A stretch of DNA of 64,000 nucleotides. Source: Streptomyces luteolifulvus. GTDB lineage: Bacteria > Actinomycetota > Actinomycetes > Streptomycetales > Streptomycetaceae. The DNA lies in the NCBI RefSeq assembly GCF_008806595.1, contig NZ_VZRB01000030.1, positions 1 through 64,000 on the forward strand, given 5' to 3'. Below, one piece after another: positions 55,788 to 64,000 of this stretch (its first letter is position 1; the number at the start of each line of letters is the position of its first letter). The notes beneath the pieces were generated by a model. The model made no database searches and had not been told where the DNA came from. It saw only the letters and a list, made by a program, of their open reading frames with translations. A program made the position numbers and the translations under genes.

Positions 55788-58469
55788 ATGTCGGACCAAT
55801 CCGGCCGATATAGGCGCTTCTCATTGCGCTCCCTGGTCCGTAAGAGCCCCCGGAGCGTCGCCGGACAGGTCTTCGTCCTGCAGGTGGCGCTGGTCGTCGT
55901 GCTCGTGGTCTGCGCGGTCATCGCCCTGGTCCTGCAGTCGGAGCGGGACACCAATGCCGAGGCCAAGCGCCGCTCCATAGCCGTCGCCCAGACCTTCGCG
56001 CACTCCCCCGGTGTCCTTCAGGCGCTGAAGACCACCGAGCCGTCGAAGGTGCTCCAGCCGCTCACCGAGGCGGGGCGCAGGGCCGCGGGCGTCGACTTCA
56101 TCGTGGTCATGGACACCAAGGGCATCCGCTACACCCATCCCATGCCGGACCGGATCGGCAAGCGGTTCGTGGGCACGATCGAGCCGTCCCTGGCAGGCAG
56201 GGTCTACACCGAGAGCGTCCACGGCCCGCTGGGCCACGAGGTGCAGGCGACCGTTCCCATCCGTGCCGCCGACGGCACGGTCACCGCCCTCGTCTCCGCC
56301 GGGCTGAAGGTCAAGAACGTGACCAGCGAGGTGAACCGTCAGCTGCCGATCATCCTGGCCGCCGGGGCCGGTGCGTTCGTCGTGTCGACCGGCGGCACGG
56401 CACTGGTGAGCAGGCGGCTGCGACGGCAGACCCACAGCCTCGCACCGGACGAGATGACCCGTATGTACGCGCACCACGACACGGTGCTGCACTCGGTGCG
56501 GGAAGGAGTGCTCATCGTCGCGGACGACGGACGGCTGCTGCTGGCCAACGACGAGGCCAGACGGCTGCTGGAGCTGTCCCCGGACGCCGAGGGGCGGCAT
56601 GTGTGGGAGCTGTGCGGCCTCGACCAGGACATGGTGGCCCTGCTCGCCTCCGGGCGGGAGGCCACCGACGAGGTGCATCTCGCCGGGGAACGGCTGCTGG
56701 CGGTCAACCAGCGGCCCACGGACCGCGACGGAGGACCCAGAGGCACCGTGGTGACCCTCCGCGACTCCACCGAGCTCCAGGCGGTGTCCGGCAGGGCGGA
56801 GGTCGCGCGTGAGCGGCTCAAGCTGCTGTACGACGCGGGACTGAACATCGGCACCACCCTCGACGTGGTGCGTACGGCCGACGAGCTGGCGAAGGTCGCC
56901 GTGCCGCGCTTCGCCGACTTCGTCACCGTGGACCTGGCCGACGGCGTGGTGCACGGCGAGGAGCCGGCGGCCACGGCGACGGACATGCGGCGGATCGCCG
57001 TCTACGGCTTCCGGGAGGACCACCCGCTCTACGAGAAGGGCCGGCTGATCGACTTCCTGCCCTCCACACCGCAGGCACGCGGCTACGGCACCGGCCGCGC
57101 CGAGCTGGTCACCGACCTGGCGAGCGCGACGGGCTGGCAGGCACAGGACCCGGAGCGCACCCGGGAGATCGTCGACTACGGCATCCACTCACTGATCAGC
57201 GCCCCGATCCAGGCCGGCGGCGTCGTGCTGGGCATGGCCAACTTCTGGCGGTCCAAGCGGCACGATCCCTTCGACGAGGAGGAGCTGTCACTGGCGGAGG
57301 AGCTGGTGGCCCGTGCCGCGGTCAGCATCGACAACGCCCGCCGGTACACCCGCGAGCACGCCATGGCGGTCACCCTCCAGCGCAGTCTGCTGCCGCGGGC
57401 GCTGCCCGAGCAGAGCGCCCTCGACGTCGGGTACCGCTACATCCCCGCCCACTCGGGAGTGAGCGGGGACTGGTTCGACGTGATCCCCCTGTCGGGGAAC
57501 CGGGTGGCGCTGGCCGTCGGCGACGTCGTCGGCCACGGCCTCCATGCCGCCGCGACGATGGGGCGGCTGCGGACCGCGGTGCACAACTTCTCCACGCTCG
57601 ATCTGCCGCCCGACGAGCTGCTGAGCCATCTGGACGACCTGGTGGGCCGTATCGACCAGGCGGAGGCCTGTCCGGAGGCGGCGGAGGTCGTCGGCGCCAC
57701 CTGTCTGTACGCGATCTACGACCCCGTCACGCGCCGCTGCGCCATGGCGCGGGCCGGGCATCTGGCGCCCGCACTGGTCCACCCCGACGGAAGCGTCACC
57801 TTCCCGGACCTGCCGGCCGGGCCGCCGCTCGGCCTCGGGGGCATGCCGTTCCGGACGGCCGAGCTGGAGCTGGCCGAGGGCACCCAGCTCGTGCTGTACA
57901 CCGACGGCCTCATCGAGGACCGCACCCGTGATCTGGACGTGGGGATGGAGCTGCTGCGCCGGTCGCTCGCGGGCCGGCCCGACCGGGCGCCGGAGCAGAG
58001 CTGTCAGGCGGTGCTGGACGAGCTGGTGCCCGGGCGGCCCAAGGACGACGTCGCCCTGCTCGTCGCCCGCACCCGGGCGCTGCCGGCGAGCCAGGTCGCC
58101 GACTGGGACGTGCCGGGCGATCCGGCCGCCGTGGCGGGGATGCGCGCGGCCGTCTCCGACAAGCTCGACGAATGGGGTCTGTCCGAGCTCGCCTTCGGGA
58201 TGGAACTCGTTCTGAGCGAGCTGATCACCAACGCCATCCGCTACGGCTCCGGGCCGATCCAGGTGCGGCTGATCCGCGACCGCACGCTGATCTGCGAGGT
58301 GGCGGACGGCAGCAGCACCTCGCCGCATCTGCGCTACGCCGCCACCACCGACGAGGGAGGCCGCGGCCTGTTCCTGGTCGCGCAGATGACCGAACGCTGG
58401 GGCACCCGTTACAGCCCCCAGGGCAAGGTCATCTGGGCGGAACAGGCGCTGCCCGAGATCACGGACTGA
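55788..58469 (+). CDS. Membrane sensor with PAS, GAF, PP2C phosphatase and HATPase domains
   Basis: An 893-residue signalling protein. A transmembrane helix (about 27-50), an extracellular sCache/CitA-like sensor (about 55-175, VVMDTKGIRYTHPMPDRIG) and a second helix (about 182-205) are followed by PAS (about 225-335), GAF (about 350-520), a SpoIIE-type PP2C phosphatase (about 555-760; SGDWFDVIPL, GDVVGHG, DGLIE, DDVALL) and an RsbW-like ATPase (about 775-885; ELITNAIRYG, GRGLFLVAQM). Such fusions dephosphorylate anti-anti-sigma factors and also act as anti-sigma kinases. The sensor resembles dicarboxylate sensors. No sigma or STAS partner is encoded nearby. ATG 55788 has a weak ribosome binding site. 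Confidence 0.9.
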   Translation: MSDQSGRYRRFSLRSLVRKSPRSVAGQVFVLQVALVVVLVVCAVIALVLQSERDTNAEAKRRSIAVAQTFAHSPGVLQALKTTEPSKVLQPLTEAGRRAAGVDFIVVMDTKGIRYTHPMPDRIGKRFVGTIEPSLAGRVYTESVHGPLGHEVQATVPIRAADGTVTALVSAGLKVKNVTSEVNRQLPIILAAGAGAFVVSTGGTALVSRRLRRQTHSLAPDEMTRMYAHHDTVLHSVREGVLIVADDGRLLLANDEARRLLELSPDAEGRHVWELCGLDQDMVALLASGREATDEVHLAGERLLAVNQRPTDRDGGPRGTVVTLRDSTELQAVSGRAEVARERLKLLYDAGLNIGTTLDVVRTADELAKVAVPRFADFVTVDLADGVVHGEEPAATATDMRRIAVYGFREDHPLYEKGRLIDFLPSTPQARGYGTGRAELVTDLASATGWQAQDPERTREIVDYGIHSLISAPIQAGGVVLGMANFWRSKRHDPFDEEELSLAEELVARAAVSIDNARRYTREHAMAVTLQRSLLPRALPEQSALDVGYRYIPAHSGVSGDWFDVIPLSGNRVALAVGDVVGHGLHAAATMGRLRTAVHNFSTLDLPPDELLSHLDDLVGRIDQAEACPEAAEVVGATCLYAIYDPVTRRCAMARAGHLAPALVHPDGSVTFPDLPAGPPLGLGGMPFRTAELELAEGTQLVLYTDGLIEDRTRDLDVGMELLRRSLAGRPDRAPEQSCQAVLDELVPGRPKDDVALLVARTRALPASQVADWDVPGDPAAVAGMRAAVSDKLDEWGLSELAFGMELVLSELITNAIRYGSGPIQVRLIRDRTLICEVADGSSTSPHLRYAATTDEGGRGLFLVAQMTERWGTRYSPQGKVIWAEQALPEITD

Positions 58470-58599
58470 ACGCAGCGGAGCCGGCCGGACGAACCGGCCC
58501 GCAGGCGTCAGCCGGGTGCGGACCGAGCCTCAGCCGTGCGGGACGGCGGAGGGCCGCGCCCCTGTGAGGAGCGCGGCCCTGACCGTCGTACCGGATCGT

Positions 58600-61317
<2,718 letters not shown>

Positions 61318-61385
61318 GACAGTCTCCTTCATTGATGTGCGCGTACCACCACGATCCTGCCGCCACGACAACTTGGCCGATCCGC

Positions 61386-61404
61386 TAAGGTAAGGCTAAG
61401 TTAG
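61386..61404. promoter_or_regulatory. IdeR/DmdR iron-box-like site upstream of aconitase
   Basis: TAAGGTAAGGCTAAGTTAG matches the iron-box consensus TTAGGTTAGGCTAACCTAA at 14 of 19 positions. It lies about 70 bases upstream of the aconitase start. A second small inverted repeat, GGTAA-CCC-TTACC, follows at 61404-61416. Iron control would be logical for an Fe-S enzyme of this abundance. Confidence 0.55.
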
Positions 61405-61447
61405 GTAACCCTTACCGGGGTGGCGGCTGCGGTGCACCTCGGCAGAT

Positions 61448-61463
61448 ATCTCGATGTCGAGAT
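61448..61463. promoter_or_regulatory. ATCTC-N6-GAGAT palindrome, aconitase side
   Basis: ATCTCGATGTCGAGAT, flanked by T and A, gives an 18-base near-perfect palindrome (TATCTCGA-TG-TCGAGATA), about 130 bases upstream of the aconitase GTG. It has the same arms and spacing as the site before the HTH-MurA gene at 61885-61900. Confidence 0.6.
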
Positions 61464-61534
61464 AACTCTAGTACATGGGGGCGGACTGGTCATGCCCGGG
61501 CTTCGTCACACCCGCTCGGGTGATGGCGGGACGG

Positions 61535-61587
61535 CATTCGGGGGTCATCCGGGGGCCATCCGGGGGCCATCCGGGGGCCATCCGCGG
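61535..61587. repeat. 11-bp tandem repeats between aconitase and the HTH-MurA gene
   Basis: Three exact CATCCGGGGGC units (61546-61578) are preceded by CATTCGGGGGT and followed by a partial CATCCGCGG. An 11-base period is close to one helical turn, so a repeated protein contact on one DNA face is possible. The 595-base gap 61318-61912 contains this array, the iron box and two palindromes, and no convincing gene. Confidence 0.7.
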
Positions 61588-61884
61588 ATCGGTCACGCGG
61601 CGACATACCGAGAGCGGACACGACCAGCACGTTTGCCCAACACCCGGACTTCGGCCATCGGTTGGCCAAGTCGGGGTAGGCGAGAGGGAAGAGAGCATTT
61701 CCGGACTTGCCGAAAGGGGGCGCCATGGCCCTCATGCAGGAGCGGGCCGCGACACACCCGCAGCAGTAGCACGGGACGAAATACGACATCCTTCGATTTA
61801 CCCGGACTTCTTGGGTGGCGTCGTACCCGTACCGCCAGGCGTCATTGACGCCCCATCACCCGAATGGACCTCCCAGAAGGCGCC

Positions 61885-61900
61885 ATCTCATATCTGAGAT
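61885..61900. promoter_or_regulatory. ATCTC-N6-GAGAT palindrome, HTH-MurA side
   Basis: ATCTCATATCTGAGAT, followed by A, lies only 12 bases before the ATG at 61913, covering the place of a -10 box or ribosome binding site. Arms and spacing are identical to the site at 61448-61463. An autoregulatory operator for the XRE domain of the downstream protein is the simplest explanation. Confidence 0.6.
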
Positions 61901-61912
61901 AGCCTCAACCCC

Positions 61913-63442
61913 ATGGCAGACGACTACCTCGTACGCATCGGCAAGCTCATCCGTGACGCCCGGCAGCACCGCGGCTGGACACAGTCACAGCTTGCCGAGG
62001 CGCTCGGCACCAGCCAGAGCGCGGTCAACCGGATCGAGCGCGGCAATCAGAACATCAGCCTTGAGATGATCGCCCGAATCGGTGAAGCGCTGGACAGTGA
62101 AATCGTCTCCCTGGGCTATGCGGGCCCGATGCATCTGCGGGTGGTCGGTGGCCGCCGGCTGTCCGGCGCCATCGACGTGAAGACGAGCAAGAACGCGTGC
62201 GTGGCGCTGCTGTGCGCCTCCCTCCTCAACAGGGGCCGCACGGTGCTGCGCAGGGTCGCCCGCATCGAGGAGGTGTACCGCCTGCTGGAGGTGCTCGGCT
62301 CCATCGGCGTACGTGCCCGGTGGATCAACGACGGCGTCGACCTGGAGATCGTGCCGTCGGCCGAACTGGAGATGACGTCGATCGACGCCGAAGCGGCCCG
62401 TCGCACGCGCTCGATCATCATGTTCCTCGGCCCGCTGCTGCACCGCCTGGACAGCTTCAAGCTGCCGTACGCCGGCGGCTGCGACCTCGGTACCCGCACC
62501 ATCGAGCCGCACATGATCGCGCTGCGCCGCTTCGGGCTGGAGATCGCCGCGACCGAGGGCCTGTACCACGCTCAGGTGGACCGCTCCGTCTCCCCCGACC
62601 GCCCGATCGTGCTGACCGAACGCGGGGACACGGTCACCGAGAACGCGCTGCTGGCCGCCGCCCGGCACGACGGTGTCACCGTCATCCGCAACGCGTCCTC
62701 CAACTACATGGTCCAGGACCTCTGTTTCTTCCTGGAGGCGCTCGGCGTCAAGGTCGAGGGCATCGGCACCACCACGCTCACCGTGCACGGCGTGCCGGAC
62801 ATCGACGTCGACGTCGACTACTCCCCCTCCGAGGACCCGGTCGAGGCGATGAGCCTGCTGGCCGCGGCCGTGGTGACGGAGTCCGAACTGACCGTGCGTC
62901 GCGTCCCCATCGAGTTCCTCGAGATCGAGCTCGCGGTCCTGGAGGAGATGGGGCTCGACCACGACCGTACGCCCGAGTACTTCGCCGACAACGGCCGTAC
63001 GCGCCTGGTGGACCTCACCGTCCGGCCCTCCAAGCTGGAGGCGCCGATCGACAAGATCCACCCGATGCCGTTCCCGGGCCTGAACATCGACAACGTCCCG
63101 TTCTTCGCGGCCATCGCGGCGGTCGCCCAGGGCAAGACCCTGATCCACGACTGGGTCTACGACAACCGCGCGATCTACCTGACCGACCTCAACCGCCTCG
63201 GCGGCCGCCTCCAACTCCTGGACCCGCACCGCGTCCTGGTCGAGGGCCCGACCCGCTGGCGCGCCGCCGAGATGATGTGCCCGCCGGCCCTGCGGCCCGC
63301 GGTGGTCGTCCTGCTGGCGATGATGGCGGCGGAGGGCACGTCCGTGCTGCGCAACGTCTACGTCATCAACCGGGGGTACGAGGACCTCGCCGAGCGTCTC
63401 AATTCCATTGGGGCGCAGATCGAGATTTTCCGGGACATCTGA
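61913..63442 (+). CDS. murA: XRE helix-turn-helix fused to MurA-type enolpyruvyl transferase
   Basis: A 509-residue fusion. Residues 1-68 are an XRE/Cro-type DNA-binding domain (LIRDARQHRGWTQSQLAEAL, TSQSAVNRIERGNQNISLEM). Residues about 72-509 are an EPSP-synthase-fold UDP-N-acetylglucosamine 1-carboxyvinyltransferase, the first committed step of peptidoglycan synthesis. The MurA lysine lies in TSKNACVALL and the catalytic cysteine in AGGCDLGTRTIEPH; LTERGDTVTENALLAA, RIEEVYRLLEVLG and LPYAGG fit the family. So both halves look functional. From memory it corresponds to the second murA of Streptomyces (SCO5998 type). There is no clear ribosome binding site before ATG 61913, and a palindrome lies directly upstream. 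Confidence 0.92.
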   Translation: MADDYLVRIGKLIRDARQHRGWTQSQLAEALGTSQSAVNRIERGNQNISLEMIARIGEALDSEIVSLGYAGPMHLRVVGGRRLSGAIDVKTSKNACVALLCASLLNRGRTVLRRVARIEEVYRLLEVLGSIGVRARWINDGVDLEIVPSAELEMTSIDAEAARRTRSIIMFLGPLLHRLDSFKLPYAGGCDLGTRTIEPHMIALRRFGLEIAATEGLYHAQVDRSVSPDRPIVLTERGDTVTENALLAAARHDGVTVIRNASSNYMVQDLCFFLEALGVKVEGIGTTTLTVHGVPDIDVDVDYSPSEDPVEAMSLLAAAVVTESELTVRRVPIEFLEIELAVLEEMGLDHDRTPEYFADNGRTRLVDLTVRPSKLEAPIDKIHPMPFPGLNIDNVPFFAAIAAVAQGKTLIHDWVYDNRAIYLTDLNRLGGRLQLLDPHRVLVEGPTRWRAAEMMCPPALRPAVVVLLAMMAAEGTSVLRNVYVINRGYEDLAERLNSIGAQIEIFRDI

Positions 63443-63472
63443 GGGTTCTAAGAGAAAGTATCATGAAACCCA

Positions 63473-63500
63473 TCCTGACCTGCAGAAATGCAAGTCAGGA
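63473..63500 (+). promoter_or_regulatory. Hairpin with GAAA loop overlapping a ribosome binding site
   Basis: TCCTGAC-c-TGCA, loop GAAA, TGCA-a-GTCAGGA: an 11-bp stem with one C/A mismatch and a GNRA-type tetraloop. The last bases of the 3' arm are the first bases of AGGAGGG (63498-63504), the ribosome binding site of the small ORF at 63509. The hairpin lies 30 bases after the murA stop and has no T-run, so it looks more like a translation control element than a terminator. Confidence 0.55.
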
Positions 63501-63508
63501 GGGAACGC

Positions 63509-63565
63509 GTGAGCACCTCTGGGACTTTCCTGGGACTTCTGGCTGGGCTCGGAGGCTTTGAGTGA
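63509..63565 (+). CDS. Possible 18-residue peptide
   Basis: GTG 63509 follows AGGAGGGAACGC, one of the best ribosome binding sites in the window, and opens an 18-codon frame (STSGTFLGLLAGLGGF core) ending at TGA 63563-63565. The peptide is small, hydrophobic and Gly-rich. A second overlapping frame in another register starts at ATG 63463 and has 32 codons ending at 63561 (contains TCRNASQEG and WDFPGTSGWARRL). Either could be a leader peptide or small membrane peptide; neither has a family. The upstream hairpin could hide the ribosome binding site of the first. Evidence is limited to start signals. Confidence 0.35.
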   Translation: MSTSGTFLGLLAGLGGFE

Positions 63566-63775
63566 CGGGACACATCACGTGATCCGAACATCGGAAAGGG
63601 TGTCTCCTGAACGGATACCAGAAAAACCCTGGCCAGAGCCGCTTCGTCAGATCATCGTCCTTCGTGTGCAGACGCCCAGAGCGTCAAAACGACCCGCGGA
63701 TCCGCCCTCGCTCGCTCCGGACGCCAGTTCGCACATCATGACCCTCGCGACGTCTCCGGCCGCCATAATGGACGC
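63566..63775. other. Gap before the last gene, no gene seen
   Basis: About 210 bases of lower GC than the surroundings. They contain the 10-bp palindrome ATCACGTGAT near 63577 and a CATAAT box at 63764-63769 that ends six bases before the next ATG, suited to a leaderless transcript. No ORF with a ribosome binding site or RNA gene was recognised. Confidence 0.4.
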
Positions 63776-64000
63776 ATGCCCTCCAGCCCACAGCACCCCG
63801 CACCCACCCCGAGGGACGTCTCGGGCGCGGACGCCGAGGACCTCGCGCTGTATCGGGAGAAGTTCCGCCGCCGTCTGCCGGAGTCGTTGGCCGAGTTGCA
63901 CGGGCCGGCCCACGGTGTCGTGGATCTGCCGCTGCACATGGCCTGGTCCGGGATGACGTCGTACGACCTGGGCAAGCCACGCCAGCGCATGGGCCTGTAC
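63776..64000 (+). CDS. 5' part of an unrecognised gene, cut by the right edge
   Basis: An open frame of 75 codons from ATG 63776 to the end of the window with no stop. It begins MPSSPQHPAPTPRDVSGADA, then a charged helical segment (LALYREKFRRRLPESLAEL), and GVVDLPLHMAWSGMTSYDLG near the edge. It has good Streptomyces codon use and a -10-like CATAAT just before the start. The N-terminus has no signal peptide. I do not recognise the family; the visible piece is too short to judge its function. Confidence 0.6.
   Translation, partial: MPSSPQHPAPTPRDVSGADAEDLALYREKFRRRLPESLAELHGPAHGVVDLPLHMAWSGMTSYDLGKPRQRMGLY

Noticed and set aside
61535..61587. CRISPR-like short direct repeats
   Set aside because: The units are contiguous with no spacers, only 11 bases long, and no cas gene is present.
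61475..61897. A 140-codon open frame in the acn-murA gap
   Set aside because: It runs through the tandem repeats and palindromes, has no ribosome binding site and resembles no family.

Overview
The window is chromosomal DNA of a Streptomyces-type actinomycete. The evidence is very high GC, strong third-position GC bias, GTG/TTG starts, purine-rich ribosome binding sites, the sporulation regulator WhiI with a WhiG-type promoter, and a gene order that, from memory, follows the S. coelicolor SCO6042-SCO5998 interval in reverse. I saw no rRNA, tRNA, intact insertion sequence or CRISPR array. Most of the window is conserved core; the accessory parts are the left edge, the wall-glycan operon, the GH92 pair and the intergenic repeats.

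Layout. 1-1.6 kb is decayed accessory DNA: a cut-off HTH gene, a VanZ remnant and a broken serine recombinase. 1.6-5.9 kb holds a MNIO (DUF692) enzyme between two DUF4142 paralogues of equal length, followed by a TIGR04222 membrane protein. 6-18 kb carries a secreted peptidase, coproporphyrin-route heme genes (hemQ, cgoX, hemE), a DUF4349 lipoprotein, a CoA-disulfide-reductase-like flavoprotein, a rhomboid protease, DUF3000, whiI and RNase D. 18.2-21.6 kb is the coupled beta-oxidation pair fadA-fadB.

21.7-31.1 kb (minus strand) is a tightly coupled six-gene operon: Stealth phosphotransferase, degenerate Stealth-like protein, second Stealth, GT4 glycosyltransferase, SGNH esterase and EEP hydrolase. 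It is divergent from an LCP (LytR-CpsA-Psr) ligase gene. I infer that it makes and decorates a phosphodiester-linked wall glycan. 32.7-35.4 kb has two paralogous probable beta-propeller proteins and a NYN-like protein. 35.4-39.3 kb has an amino-acid permease and dxs, whose 3' end carries two kinds of dispersed repeat.

39.5-47.9 kb is sugar uptake: xylFGH with the ROK regulator rok7B7, then ngcEFG (N-acetylglucosamine/chitobiose) behind a DasR-like dre site. 48.2-55.4 kb has two convergent secreted GH92 enzymes sharing the palindrome GACAACGTTGTC; the first has Gln in place of the catalytic acid. 55.8-58.5 kb encodes a sensor/PP2C/anti-sigma-kinase fusion. 58.6-63.4 kb has aconitase divergent from an HTH-MurA fusion; both promoter regions contain the same ATCTC-N6-GAGAT palindrome. 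The window ends in an unrecognised truncated gene.

The best candidates for undescribed biology are the shared operator between aconitase and the DNA-binding MurA, the GH92 pair with a putative mannose-phosphodiester uncapping member, the Stealth/pseudo-Stealth operon, the MNIO-DUF4142-TIGR04222 locus, and a hairpin that overlaps the ribosome binding site of a tiny ORF after murA.
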